A stretch of 64,000 bases of DNA from CAVSPO01 sp963730005 (GCA_963730005.1 CAVSPO010000017.1:1-64000), one strand, 5' to 3'. Numbered from the stretch's first letter, positions 8,401 through 20,389 are shown. Numbers and translations: made by a program. The notes: generated by a model not told the origin, from the letters alone.

Positions 8401-11400
8401 GCCGTCGCGCGCGAACTCGTCCACGAGGTGCGCGAGGTACTGGCGCTGCAGGATCTCCTCGGCGGAAAGGTAGATCGACGGCGGCCGGACGGCCCCGTTG
8501 ATCATCGAGCCCGGATCTTCCAGCCTGGGCAGCAGCTCGCCGCGTCCGGTGACGTAGGCGAGGTTGAGGGCGTTGCCGGTCTGGCGTCCGGCCCGGCCGA
8601 TGCGCTGCAGGTACGACGCCACCGTGCGCGGCAGGGACGCGAGGAAGACCGCCGAGAGGTCGCCGATGTCGATACCCATCTCGAGGGTCGGCGTCGCGAC
8701 CAGGGTGTTCGGGCTGTTCGGGTCGGACTGGCCATGCTTGAAGCCGTTCTCGTAGTCGAGCCTCGTCGCGCTGTCGAGCAGGCCGGTGTGCTCACGGGCG
8801 ACGATGCGGCGCATGTCACTGCTGGCGTACAACCGTCGGTAGAAGTTGTCGGCAGACATCGGGGCGCGCCCGAGGCTCCCCGGACAGCGGACGTAAAGGC
8901 AGGGGGCGCCGTCGAGTTGGTCGGTGCTCTCGATCGAACCGGTGACCTGGGTGTGGCAGGTGTCGCACAGCAAGCGGTGCCGCCTGGACCCGAGGTCGTC
9001 GTCACTGGTCGGTGTCACGAGTACCCGGGACGCCGGAATGGTGTACACGGTCGCACCGCTCTCGGTGGTGACCGTCCCCAGCAGCAGGTCACGGCTCATC
9101 CGGTCGAGCAGGCCGCGGGCCAGCCGAGCGCCGTGCTGGGCGCTCACGCCCAACGTGCGCGCACTCCAGCGGGCGTACCAGCTGAACGGATCGGTGACCG
9201 AGTCCAGCAGCGGGTCGGTCAGCCGTCGGCCGCCGACCCGTGGAAATGCCGGCGCGCCACGTCCCCTCGGGAACGCGGGCATTCCCTGGCTGGCGGGCCT
9301 GCCGCCCCAGATGGCCCAGCGGTTGCCGTCCCTCTCCAGGTACTTCCGGAACCAGACATGCTCGACCGCGCCCTGGGTTCGCATGTGCTCCACGACCCCA
9401 CGCACCCAACGCACCAGGGCCCGGTCGTCGCCGGCCGGCACCTGGTCCGCGTCCAGGGTGGCCTGAGCGTCCCCGCGGATCACCGCGCGGGCCAGTGTGG
9501 CCATCTGGGTCGGGGGTCCGACGTTGATGTGGACACCGAGGCTGCCGGTCGCCTCAAGCGTGCGGCCGACCCGGGAGTTGAGACCGAACTCCATGGCGAG
9601 GTCGAACTGCAACCGCTTCTCGACCTTGTCACGGACGTCCCGCGGGACGAGGGCCTGGCGCTCGGCGGTGAAGAACGGATGCATCTTGGGGTCGTTGATG
9701 AACTCGTTCGGCAAAATGCGGTAGCGGCGGAACTTGTCGTCCCCGGCCCGACGCAGTATCTCGGTGGCGAGTTCCGGCAGGCTCAGCTCGGCTTGGGCTT
9801 CGGTGAACCCGTCCCGCATCACGGAACGCATCGTGAGGGTGTGCGAGCGGGCGGCGACGAACCCGGCGCGGTGCGCGGCGTCCTGCACGCTGTCGGTGAA
9901 CACCAGCGCCTTCTTCTCGGCCGGGTCGAGTTCAGCGGCACCGAACAGGGACGACAGGCTGACGCTGAGCAGGGTGGCGATAGCGGAGCCGAGGAACCGG
10001 ATGCCGTCACGTTGCAGGCAGCTGGGGCAGGTGTCGTCGCGCGCGGCCTTTTCGGCGTCCGGACCGCCGACGGTGAGGGTGGGCAGGATGTGGCCGTCCC
10101 GGTAGGCGCGGTCATCCGGATCCGGTAGCTGACCACTCAACTCGCGGGTCTGGGTGTTCAACCAGACCAGCCCGTCGATGCGTTCGCCATCCATGGCACG
10201 CTGCGCCTCGCTGGGCGCATGGATCAGGGCACGGAAGCGTCCCGTCCGGGCGAGGTGGTTGCTGCGAATGTTCTTGTCGGACGCTGCCAGCTGTGGCCCG
10301 GTGGTTGCCAGTTCGATGCCCCATCCGGAGCGTCCGCAATGCCGGCAGTAGATCGCCGGGAATGCCCCGAGCGGTGCGGTCGAGTCGTCGAGCGGGGCGG
10401 CACCCGGGGTGCCGTCATCACTCCAGCTGAAGGCCGCTGCCGACGACGCCAGCCGGTCGATACGGGTCAACTCCCTGATCCACAGGTGCACCTCAACCGG
10501 ACGCCGCGCTGCGTCCCAGGACGGCCCGCAGGTGACTCAGGGCCGCAATGAGCAGCGAGAGGAACGCCGCTCCCGTCTCGGCACCGGCGCCAAGTGCGCC
10601 CGACGGCAGCAGCTTCGGGACCAGGTCGTCGAGGGTGGTGGCTTGCTGGGTGCGGGTGATCAGTTCGCGGACCAGCGGCAGGGCCTTGGCGTACCGCATC
10701 AGGTCGGTCGGGTCGGCGTTGGCGAAGACCTGTTGCGCGTCGACGGGCTCGCCGATGGGCACGTAGAGGCTGGCCAGCAGTGCGCGGCAGAGCCGGTCAC
10801 CGTCGCGCAGGTCGCCCAACCGCGCGGTGACCTCGTCCAGCCGGGTCGAGGTGAGGTTGACCGATTCGAGTCCGGCGGGCGCTGCGGCGTCGGCCAGCCA
10901 CGCCTCCAGCGGCAGCCGTGACTCGGTGACCACACAGCTGTCGTCGAACGTCTCGCCGAAGATCTCGGACGCGAAGCCGACCATGGCTGCGGAGTCACCG
11001 CCGTCGCCCAGGGTCGCCGAGGTGCCGACGGGCGTGATTCGGCCCAGTGGACGGTCCCAATCGTCCGCGGAGTGCGTATCGAACGCTGTCCCGCGCGTCG
11101 GCCAGTGCGCCTTCAGGGCCAGCCCGAGACGGCGCAACAGCATCGCCACATCGGTGCCCTGAGCACCGTCGTAGGTGTGGAACTCGTCGAGCACGACGTA
11201 CTGGAGGCTGTCGGCGCTCTGCTCCCAGATGGCTGCGTCGTCGGCGCGCAGCAGCAGGTGGTCGAGCATCTTGTAGTTGGTCAGCAGGATGTCGGGTGCG
11301 GAGCTGCGGATCACCTCACGGGCCGTGATCAGGCCGGCAGCAGACACGGTGGTTCGTTTCGGGCCGCCCTCGCCGGTGTACAGGGCGGCGCTGACGCCCG

Positions 11401-11905
11401 CGTACGGGTTGACCGTGCCGTCGGTCGGCTTGGCGCTGATCAGGGACGCGAGCCGCGCCGCCTGATCGTTGGCGAGCGCATTCATCGGGTAGAGGATGAG
11501 CGCCTTCATGCCGGAGTGGCCGGTGCGCCGGGCACGCAGCACGTGGTCGAGGATCGGCAGCAGAAAGCACTCGGTCTTTCCCGACCCGGTACCGGTTGTC
11601 ACCAGGGTGGGCAGCGGACGCCGGTCACGGCTGGACAACCGTTCGAAGGCGGCCGCCTGATGGCCGTAGGGCATGAAGCCGGGCGGCAGCGCGTCGAGCA
11701 TGGTCGCCCAGCCGTCGGACGCGGGCGCGAACGGCAGCCGCGTGCGCACGTAGGGACCCTTGAAGATCCCTTCGTGGTCGTGCTCAAGGAAGGCGGCCAG
11801 TGCGCTCTGCGCGTCGGCGTCCGCGAGGGCGAACGTGGTGGTCAGGTAGTCGAGCAGCGCGGTCTGCAGCGTGGCGGCCTGACGGGTGGGTAGCAGTTCA
11901 CTCAT
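5496..11905 (-). CDS. Giant DEAD-box/DUF1998 helicase, DrmA-DrmB-like fusion, split by frameshifts
   Basis: About 2130 codons read as one gene, with shifts near 10490, 8220, 6340, 5930, 5800 and 5520. Order of parts: SF2 helicase lobe 1 (Walker A TGTGSGKT, LILYPMNALANDQ, DEFH box, GTSATLG); lobe 2 with zinc-binding pairs (YCRHCG, CPSC, CDTC) and motifs TLEMGIDIGDLSAVFL and QRIGRAGRQTG; a DUF1998 region with CPDCGY, CPRCGS, CQSCGH, LLHDTVPGGTGYL and CHRCLLPFA; then a possible Vsr/DUF559-like nuclease module (VRPDFVLES, LAIFTDGYAFHA). In DISARM the helicase DrmA and DUF1998 protein DrmB are separate genes; here they appear fused. The ATG at 11905 overlaps the nucleotidase stop, and the proposed stop overlaps the UvrD start (ATGA). 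The conserved motifs continue across each shift, favouring sequence error over decay. Confidence 0.75.
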
Positions 11906-12845
11906 CAGTGCTCTCTTCATCGCAATGCAGGACGTTGTGGACGCCGAACGGAATGTGAACCGCCGGGGTGGTCAATTCGTGATCCTCCAGATGACGCAAC
12001 TGATCGTCGAAATAGATGTGCGGTTTCAAGGTATTCAGCACCCCGGTCTTGGACACCCCTCCAAGGAAGAAAGCATCATCCACTTCCACGCCCCAACTCT
12101 TGAGACTACGTACCGCCCGCTCATGGGCTGGCGCATTCCGAGCGGTAACAAGACTCACCCGCACCCGCCTCTGGTATGACCGATCATGAGTTGACCGCTG
12201 GTCTTCAATCTTCTGGATTCGATTGATGCCGACGAGGAAGGCCTCCAACGGTCCTGGAGATAGGGCTTCCCCTGCGTGTTCTTTTTCGTACTCGAAGTAC
12301 TCCTCGAGAGATCCCTCTTGGTACTTCCTTTCCGAGGCGTCATCCGCGAGGACACCGTCAAAGTCGAAGGCCAATCTAAGTGACTCCCCGGACTCGGCCA
12401 AACTCTTGTTCGTGGGCAAAACCTGTCCCGCTGGCTGACCCGCAGCGATCGCGTTCTCAACGTCGCGTCTGTTCGCCGAGAGGAAGAGAGACATATTGAA
12501 AACAGGCATAAAGTCTGTCGCATCCAAACCTCTGCGGAACACGGCTCGCGTCATGTCCAGCTCGTGGTGGCTGATCGATTCCATAACGCGTAGCCCAGAC
12601 GTCGGACTGTTTCGCGACATCACGATCACCTCCACAAGCCCTTGCTGGAGGTCGTTCAGTCGCAGCAGTCGCTGAATGAACGGGAAGGCCGCCCCGGGCT
12701 CAAGCGGGTCATGCTGCCTCTTCTCTTGATACGTCTCGTATGCAGTTACCCCCTCCCTTTGAAACACCGCATCGCTCTCGGTCAAATCGAACAGCGCGCT
12801 GGAAGCAATCCCGATAACGAGACTCTGGCTGAGGTCAATCGGCAT
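11898..12845 (-). CDS. 5'-nucleotidase family protein (PF06189 type)
   Basis: A 315-residue protein resembling the cytosolic 5'-nucleotidase family: N-terminal LVIGIASSALFDL, the catalytic-type acidic loop LAFDFDGVLADDASE at about residues 160-174, VSLVTARNAPAHERAVRSL, and VEVDDAFFLGGVSKTGVLN followed by IYFDDQ. The family removes phosphate from nucleoside monophosphates with two aspartates and magnesium. It sits between the methylase and helicase genes, 12 bases after the former and overlapping the latter by 8 bases, so it is expressed with the defence operon. A nucleotidase is not a standard DISARM component. A role in degrading nucleotides during infection is possible but only inferred. 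Confidence 0.75.
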   Translation of the reverse strand: MPIDLSQSLVIGIASSALFDLTESDAVFQREGVTAYETYQEKRQHDPLEPGAAFPFIQRLLRLNDLQQGLVEVIVMSRNSPTSGLRVMESISHHELDMTRAVFRRGLDATDFMPVFNMSLFLSANRRDVENAIAAGQPAGQVLPTNKSLAESGESLRLAFDFDGVLADDASERKYQEGSLEEYFEYEKEHAGEALSPGPLEAFLVGINRIQKIEDQRSTHDRSYQRRVRVSLVTARNAPAHERAVRSLKSWGVEVDDAFFLGGVSKTGVLNTLKPHIYFDDQLRHLEDHELTTPAVHIPFGVHNVLHCDEESTDE

Positions 12846-12857
12846 GTCACTGGCCTC

Positions 12858-15800
12858 TCAGCCACCAGGTCGCATGGCGCGACGGCGCTCGAACTCGGCG
12901 TAGGCGACCCGCATGTCGTGCTCGCGGTCGTAGGTGCCGAACGGGAGTTCGTAGACGTAGGTGTTGCCGGCCTGGTTCGTGTGGGTGCGCTCCTCGAGGG
13001 AGATGCGGTCACCCTTCTTGCGCCAGGCCACCAGAACCGGGTTCGGGACGACGCGGCCGTTCGCGTCGTAGGTGTACTGGTCGTGGTCGTAGCCGTACAG
13101 CACCGCGAACTGCGTGCGGTACACCGTGCAGAGCTGGTCGGCGGTGACGCCGAGCATCAGCGCGACGAGCGCGTCGATCTCGACCAGCGCCTGACGACGG
13201 TCGGCCGCCCGGCGCAGGGGTGTGGACGCCGACCACTCGGGTCCCACGGCGCCGAGGTCGGTGAAGACGTGGTCGGTGGACGTCCAGGAGTCGTGGGTGA
13301 ACTCGTCGGACCAGCAGTCGCCCCAGAGATCGGCGTAGGCGTCGGTGACGCAGTTCAGACGGAGGGTGCGGAGGAACAGCGGACTATTCAGAGGATTTGA
13401 GCGATCGGGCAACGGCATCCTCGACACCTCAGGCAACAAAATGTGCGCTCGTGGGACCGAACGGACCGAAAAGTCGCACAACAGCGTGCCGAGGATGCCA
13501 GCACTGCGAACAACGTCCTCGGTTGTGCTCAGCGTGATCGTTCGCACAGTGAAGAGATGGGCGGCTGCGGGCGGAATGATGCAAGGGATCAGTGTGCGCT
13601 CGCCGGTGTTTGCAGCCATGGAACGCCATGCAACGCGGTAATCGATACGCCCCGCCTTGCCGCAGTTACGCTGGAATCCGGCTTCGTAGTCGGCCGATTT
13701 CCCGGCGGGTTTGTAGGACGTGGCCGGGATCGCGTCCGGGGCGAGGGTCTCGAAGTCGGTCTCGGACCAGTCCTGGTTGTGCTTCATGGTGGGGTTGGGC
13801 TGCTTGTATATCGGCGTTCCCACAAACAGGTGCGGGGCCTTGCAGGATCACGTCGTCCCACGAGTGTGGAACTCCCCAGCGCTGGACGAAGTACCCCTTC
13901 TTTCGATCGATTGACTCGTCCCAGCCTCGCGAGAAATTGAGACCCAAGCCGCCTAATCGGTCGCCTCTCGCCAACTGTTCGAGCGCTTCAGCGACCTCGC
14001 GGTTGACCGTGTAGACCATGCGGGTCTCGCGAGGGTTGGCAAGTTCGGGGTCGAGTATGTCGCGCCAGACGGCCAAGACCTGGTCGTCGACGACTTCGAT
14101 GCGCTGAGCGTGCGGGCGCAGGTCCCAGTGCCCTTGTGCTTGAAACCGGGCGCCTGCCCTTCGCCACTGTGTTGCAGAGACCTGGTAACCGTCTCGGGGT
14201 GGTACAAGGCAGAAGCCTGTTTGAACTGAACATGCTCCTGGGCGATTCCGTAGAGATGAACTCCGTAACGCACCAGGTCGTGAATCTCGGCGAACAGTTT
14301 GAGCTCGTTTACAAACTGCCAGTGGCGACGCAGGCGAGGGTAGGTGGCGGCTCGTAGCGTTCCGGCCTTCTCGTCTGTGAAGTGGGTCTCTGGATGCAGC
14401 AGCCCAACGGTTCCACGCGACGAGGTATGGGCCCAAGTCACAGCCATGAAGCACCGATACAGATCGGGTTGGAGGCCCGAGAGTACCGGGTAGTTGGTGA
14501 CGTCCCCCACGAAGGCGGCCATTCCAACTGTCGCCGCGTCGGCATCGACCACGAGTTCACTGACACCATCGCGACCCAGGGCGATTTCGCGGTGGAGCGC
14601 AGCCTCGACTGTGGACGGCTTGTCAGTGAGTTGCCACCACGGGTCCCCCTCGGCGAGCAGCGCCGCGACATCGCCGCGCGGCCGCACCCACGGCGGATTC
14701 CCGACCTGCAGGTCGAAGCCCCCGCGTCCGGAGACCGGCGCGAACTCCAGTTCCCAGTGGAAGAAGCCCTGCTCCCCCGCCACCAGCTCGCAGACACGCA
14801 GCCACGGGTGCCGCTCCAACACCTCGGCGATCGGCTGGGCGTTCGCCCCAGCCAACACGAACGACTCCTGGTCGGCCAGCGACTCCCAGACGTCCGCCGG
14901 GGCCATCATCAGATCGTCGGCCCAGCGCTTCTTGTCGCCGCGCAACTTCGGCTCCGCACCGATGATCTCCTGCAGCGCGCTCACCCACTCCGCCCAGCTC
15001 GGGGGTGCGACCTCCTCCCCCGTCAGCGGCCAGAACCACAGTGCGCACCAGGCGTCCATCACCCGCTTCAGCCGCTGGTAGGCACCGTTGACGTCGGCGA
15101 GCGACTCCTCGATCTGCTCACGCGTGACGGTGCTCCCCGCGTCCACTACTTCGCGACCCCACAGCGGAATCTCGCGGCGGGTCTGCTGCTCGGCGACCAT
15201 CAGGCGACGCAGCGCCATCGTCCACAGCTCCTCGGCCTGCGCGGCGATGTCTACCAGCAGGCTCAGTTGCCTGGTCGTCGGCTTGGCGTTGAACTGCTTG
15301 CGCCACTCCTTCACGCGCGCCACGCGCTCGGGGACCAGATCCTTCGCTTCCTTTGAGTCGGCGGTCGAGCCCCAGCCTGCGGCGGGCAGCAGGAAGTGAT
15401 GAATGCGGCCGGCGACATCGGCGCCACCCACGGAGTCCTCGGCGACCCGGAGGGCGAGGTCGGCCAATGGAACATCGGTCGGCGGCTGGCTGCGCCACGC
15501 CCTGCTGGTCACGTCGTCCCGGGTGTAGACGGCCCGACGTGCCCCGATCAGCGAGTTGCCGCGCCGCAGGTGCAGCCCGAACCAGGGCGCGGTCAGGCCC
15601 TTCGCCATGGTTGCCAGCCACAGCGTGATCTCGGCGAACTCTACCGCGGTCGCGTTCAGGTCGACGCCGTACACGTTGTGCAGCGCGAGGTAGGCCTTGA
15701 CGCGCTGCAACTCGGTCTGGAAATCCTCGGGCGCGATCTTGGCGCCCAGCTCCTTCTCGCGGCGGGTCAGGTACTCCTCGGCGAGCTGCCGGACGGCCTC

Positions 15801-17519
15801 GATCGCGAACGCGCCCGACCCCAGCGCGGGCTCGCAGACCGTCAGGCCGAGGAGCTCCTCGGCCGTGGTGGTGGTGCCGTCCTGGTCGAGTAGCTCCTCC
15901 AGCGCCTGCCCGACGGTGAACTTGGTGAGCACCTCGGGGGTGTAGTAGGACGCCGACTGCTGCCGTGCGCGACCGGACAGCCGGAAGACGAACTGGCCGC
16001 GCTCATGCACCACCGGCCGCAGTTCGCCGGTGATCGGATCCTGCTCGCGGACGAAGTCGGACGCCGCGATGCCCTGCGCCCGGTCGACCGGCACCACCCA
16101 GGAGCCCTTCTCGGGGTTGCCGGCGCGGGCCACCTCGTACAGGTCCTCGGTGGCGAAGAAACCGGTGTAGCTCATCAGTCCCTCGTACACCGCGCCGAGC
16201 TGGTTGATGCCCAGGTCGACATAGCTGATGAAGCCCCGTTCGCGGCCGGCCTGCTCCTTGCTGAGCAGCAGGTAGCGCAGCACCTGTTGCAGCGCCCGGT
16301 TTCCGAGCCGGGTCTGCGAGATCAATTCGATCGCCTCGGGTTTGAACAGGTCGGCGCGCAGGGCGTGGAAGACCAGCCCCTCGGTGCTCTCGTCCTCCGA
16401 GGAAGGCAGCGCGGCGTCCGGCCGGTGACCGCGATCGACCAGGGTGAACAACACGGCCAGCGAGTCGTACAGGTGGGTGCCGGCCTGGGCGGTCGGGCTG
16501 GCCAGTTCGACCAGGGTGAGTTCACGCAGTCGGTCGAGGCTGTAGCCGGTGTCGTACTCGGTGGCGCCGACCGGCAGCACGCCCAGCTCCGGAGATGCCT
16601 CGGCATAGAGCAGGAACAGGATCCGGTAGAGGAACCGCAACGCCTGTCGGGCCAGCAGCTGGGCCTGCTCGGCGGGCAGCGGCTCCAGGCCCTGGGCAGA
16701 GCGACGGGCCACGACCTCGTTGGCGATGATCTCGATGCTGCGACGCACGCCCTCGCGCAGGTCCTGGCTGACTCCGACGGTGTGCTTGACGGACGCCTCC
16801 AGCACCGACTTCCACCAGACCTGGCCGTCGGCGTCCGGGGCGAGCGACTCGGCGTCCAGGATCGTCAGCGCCCGATCGATCTCACCGTCGCGCCTGGTGT
16901 CGTTGCGGTCGCACACCGTCTGCAGGTCGACAGCGAGGTAACGACCCTCGGCCCAGCGACCCTGTTCCGAGACGAGCGCCCAACGCCCAGCGAGGACGAG
17001 CACGAACTCCGGGTGCTCCTCGGAGTTGAACAGCCGCGAGACCGCCCTTGTCACCGAGGTCTCGACGGTCTTCTCGTCCACCTGCCAGGGTTCCCGTAGC
17101 CGCAGCGGCCCCTCGTCCGCCTTGGCGAAGACATCCTCGACGGCCGCGGCCGGCCTCGCTTCGACCACAGCCAGGGGCGCATCGGCCGTGACCCCCGCCG
17201 TGTTGAACCAGCTGATCGGGCCGGACGTGCGCGTCAGGAACTCCCCGGTCTGGTAGCCGAGGACGCGACGCAGCTCGGCGTAGGTTTCGCCCAGCAACCC
17301 ACCATCCGCGCCTCCGTTGGAGTACAGGGCGGCCAACCGGGTGGCAAGGTCACCGCGGACCGCGGTGAAGCGCGAACGGCTGGTGGCGTGCTCCGCGGCG
17401 TCCCATGCCTTGCGACGATCGAGGACGAACTTGCGGAAGCTCTCGTTGCTGGCGTCGGAGCTGAAGAAGTGCTCGCTGACGAAGTCTTCACCGACGACGA
17501 AGGCGTCGCTGGTCGGCAT
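12858..17519 (-). CDS. Eco57I-type N6-adenine DNA methyltransferase, DrmMI-like, split by two frameshifts
   Basis: About 1550 codons. The main frame runs from the ATG at 17519 to about 14160; the protein then continues in a second frame to about 13820 and a third to the stop at 12858 (joined by GHWDLRPHAQRIEVV, RWGVPHSWDDVILQGP and GTPIYKQPNPTMKHNQ). The SAM-binding motif EPALGSGAF lies near 15830 and the catalytic NPPW near 14700, the signature of adenine-N6 methylases of the Eco57I/type IIG and BREX/DISARM kind. The long N-terminal half lacks a nuclease motif I can recognise. The start is 2 bases after the SNF2 stop. In class 1 DISARM the adenine methylase follows the SNF2 gene, as here, and marks self DNA. 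Confidence 0.85.
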
Positions 17520-17521
17520 GG

Positions 17522-20389
17522 CTAGGCCCCTTCCGTGAAGGCGACCGGGTGGTCGGCGGGCATGACCAGCAACAACGGACGCACCAGGCGCTGTGTCGGG
17601 GCAAGCTCGCGGATCAGGCGCTCCTCCTCGGCCACGGACAGCCGGCGCTGCTTTAGGTCGAGGCGCTGGGTGAGCTGGGCGGCACGCTGCTGCCAGTCGA
17701 GGGTGCGCTCACTCCAGGCGCGGATACGGGCGGTGGCATCCTCGGTGGCCGCGGCCAGCACCGCGTCGAGTTGGCCGGTGGCGGTCTCCACCGCGTGGGC
17801 AACCAGCGGCGACAGCGCCTCCAGCTTCGCAGCGGGCCCGGGGTTGACCAGCTCCCGGCCGAAACCCACACTCTCGAACAGCTCGCGGGGCGACTCGACG
17901 ACCTCGGCCAACGCGAACGACGGCGCCTCGGGGGCCGGGAAGGCCACCTGCACCCAGGACGCCGCCACCGTCTGCCCGCGCCTGTTGGTCAGGGTGCCGA
18001 CAAGCAGCATCGTCGGTGCATCGACGGTGCCGCGCACCACGTAGACCTGGTTGCGGTTCAGGCTGGCCAGCGCCCGGTCGGCCGCCCAGTCGAGCACCGG
18101 GTGCAGCAGCGCCAGATAGTGGGCCTCCGGCCACGACGACCCGGAGTCATCGGTGAGCGCCGCCTCAAGCAGCTGCTTGCCCTTCGGCTTGTCGGTCGCC
18201 AGCAGGAGCCGCTCGAGGACGCGGCGGTCGGTCAGGTAGCCCTGCGGCAGCGACTCGAGACGCTGTTGCAGGTCGCGGGGCGGCACGAACTCCACCAGGT
18301 GCTCGTCGGGATGCTCCTGCCAGGACACCCCGTTGGCGCTGGGCCTGGCCTCCGGAGTGACGAAGGCAGCGGTCAAGGCCTCGCGCAGGAAGTCGACGGG
18401 TTGCGCGTACAGTCCGGTACCCGACGGAGCGCCGACGACGGCCGGGGGCTGCTGTGCGGCGGCCGCTTCGAGCTTGGCGAACATCGCCGCCAACGGGTCG
18501 CCGGTCTGGGCGATGGCGGTCGCGTCCTTGACGACGTCGTCCAGGTCGGCCTGCCCGGCGAGGACCCGCTTGATCGCTTCCTCCTCCTTCTCGACCGAAT
18601 ACTGGCCCATCAGGGACGCCGCGTCGCCGAGCGCCTTGTGGGCCTCGTCCTCCTTCTGCAGCAGACGGGTGAGGACGTGCAGGTCGCCCGCGAAATCGCC
18701 CGCCGAGGGGTTCAGCAGCAGGGTGGTGATCTGCGGCGAGGTCTTCTGGCCGTAGCGGTCGATGCGGCCGTTGCGCTGCTCGATGCGGATCAGTGACCAC
18801 GGGATGTCGAAGTGGATCAACTCGTGGCACTGCTTGTGCAGGTTCACCCCTTCGGACGCCACGTCGCCGGTGACCAGGACTCGGATCGGTGAGTTGACAA
18901 GCTTGAACGACTCCACGATCTGTTGCTGCTCGACGTCGGTGAGCCCGCCGTGCAGCACGCGCACCTGCTCTTGCGTGAAGCCGAAGTCGCCTGTCAGGCG
19001 GCGTTGCAGGTATTGCAGGGTCGGGACGCGCTCCGCGAACACCACCGCGCGCTCGGGGGACGTCTTGCCCACCCCGATCGTGTGCAGGTAGGCGACGAGC
19101 GCGTCGTACTTGCTGCTGTGGTTGGTGGTGGCCTTGTTGAGTTCGGCGAGTCGGGCCAGTGCGTCCGCCTCGGCTCGCTGCGCAGTTGTGGTGGCGGTAC
19201 CAAGCGTGGACCGGCGCGCGGTGATGGTCTCGTCGAGCGCGGCCGGGGACGAGAGGAACGCCTTGGCGAGCGTCCATGGGAACAGCGTCGAGACCTGTCC
19301 CGAGTAGGGGCTGGGACCGTGCTTGGGATGCAGCCAGACATCGGCCAACTCTCGGGCCACGGCGTCCTCGGCGTTTGAGGCCGGGATCAGCTTGTGCTGT
19401 GGCGGGCGCCGCTCCGCCCAATCGGCGCCAACCACCCGCGCCACCTCTGCGGAGTGCCGGTGCCGGCGAATGACCAACCGCTGCACCTCGTCGGGGATCA
19501 ACTCGCCGTCCGGGGTCACCGCGGTCGGTTCGAGCAGTCTGATGAGTTCGGCGAACGACTCAGGCCGTCCATTGTGCGGGGTCGCGGACGCCAGGATCAG
19601 CGCGTCCGTGTTCGGGGCCAGGATGCGGGCCAGCCGGTTGTTCTGGGTCGCCGAATTGGTGACGTTGTGCGATTCGTCGATGACCACCGCGTCCCAGGTG
19701 TGCTTGCGCAGGTCGGACGAGAACCGGTCCTGCTTAAGGGTGTCCATCGAGATGATCACGCGGTTGAAGTAGGTGAAGGGGTTGCGTGTCGCCGGCAGTT
19801 TTTGCTTGACCCGCTGCACCCCGACCGAGTCGAGCCGCACGAACGGGATCGCGAACCGGCTCCACATCTCGTTCTGCATCTGCTCCAGCACGTGGCGGGG
19901 GCAGACGATCAGGATGCGCTCACCGCGTCCGCGTCGGATCAACTCCGACAGGATCATGCCGATCTCGAGCGTCTTGCCAAGCCCAACCGCGTCGGCCAAC
20001 AGCAGCCGAGGCCGGATCGATTCGGCACTCAGTGCCCGCCTGACGGCCGAATGCTGGTACTCCAGCGGGTCTGCGAGGGCGTCCATGGATACCGTCAGGC
20101 GATCGTCGGACAGCGGCAGCGGCGTCTTGCGGACGGTGGCTTCGAGCCAGAGGCGTGCGTCCCGGTAGCGGGGCGAGGCGTCCGCGCGCAGCGTGGCGCG
20201 GCGCGGGTCCAGCGCCTCGATGGTGTCGAGGGACGAGTAGAAGGACGCCGTTGTGCCGCGGACCAGGTCGCCCAGCCCCTGCACGGTGAGCAGTTGCCCA
20301 TCGTCCGTGGTGCGCACCTGCGTGACCAGCCACTCCTCATCGCGCACGACGACGATGGATTCGGGGGCCAGATTCAGGGGGGCGTTCAT
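17522..20389 (-). CDS. SNF2/RapA-like SF2 helicase, DrmD-like
   Basis: An intact 955-residue protein. Lobe 1 holds LLLADAVGLGKTLE (Walker A, residues about 130-143), IVCPRHVLEQMQNEMW, the DESH box in VVIDESHNVTN and ASATPHNG. Lobe 2 holds VLHGGLTDVEQQQIVESF, GDVASEGVNL and the arginine-finger motif QRNGRIDRYGQ. A long C-terminal region follows with an acidic coiled segment. The family remodels or translocates along double-stranded DNA. It is the first gene of the five-gene operon, with the methylase start immediately after its stop, matching the drmD-drmMI order of class 1 DISARM. The upstream 70 bases show no convincing promoter boxes. Confidence 0.85.
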   Translation of the reverse strand: MNAPLNLAPESIVVVRDEEWLVTQVRTTDDGQLLTVQGLGDLVRGTTASFYSSLDTIEALDPRRATLRADASPRYRDARLWLEATVRKTPLPLSDDRLTVSMDALADPLEYQHSAVRRALSAESIRPRLLLADAVGLGKTLEIGMILSELIRRGRGERILIVCPRHVLEQMQNEMWSRFAIPFVRLDSVGVQRVKQKLPATRNPFTYFNRVIISMDTLKQDRFSSDLRKHTWDAVVIDESHNVTNSATQNNRLARILAPNTDALILASATPHNGRPESFAELIRLLEPTAVTPDGELIPDEVQRLVIRRHRHSAEVARVVGADWAERRPPQHKLIPASNAEDAVARELADVWLHPKHGPSPYSGQVSTLFPWTLAKAFLSSPAALDETITARRSTLGTATTTAQRAEADALARLAELNKATTNHSSKYDALVAYLHTIGVGKTSPERAVVFAERVPTLQYLQRRLTGDFGFTQEQVRVLHGGLTDVEQQQIVESFKLVNSPIRVLVTGDVASEGVNLHKQCHELIHFDIPWSLIRIEQRNGRIDRYGQKTSPQITTLLLNPSAGDFAGDLHVLTRLLQKEDEAHKALGDAASLMGQYSVEKEEEAIKRVLAGQADLDDVVKDATAIAQTGDPLAAMFAKLEAAAAQQPPAVVGAPSGTGLYAQPVDFLREALTAAFVTPEARPSANGVSWQEHPDEHLVEFVPPRDLQQRLESLPQGYLTDRRVLERLLLATDKPKGKQLLEAALTDDSGSSWPEAHYLALLHPVLDWAADRALASLNRNQVYVVRGTVDAPTMLLVGTLTNRRGQTVAASWVQVAFPAPEAPSFALAEVVESPRELFESVGFGRELVNPGPAAKLEALSPLVAHAVETATGQLDAVLAAATEDATARIRAWSERTLDWQQRAAQLTQRLDLKQRRLSVAEEERLIRELAPTQRLVRPLLLVMPADHPVAFTEGA

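Noticed and set aside
7939..10128. A 729-codon plus-strand frame opposite the giant helicase
   Set aside because: It has no family motifs and its composition is that of the complement of a GC-rich gene.
3193..20389. Calling the operon a complete class 1 DISARM
   Set aside because: No phospholipase-D (DrmC) gene is present, DrmA and DrmB appear fused, and two extra genes are integral, so only DISARM-like is supported.
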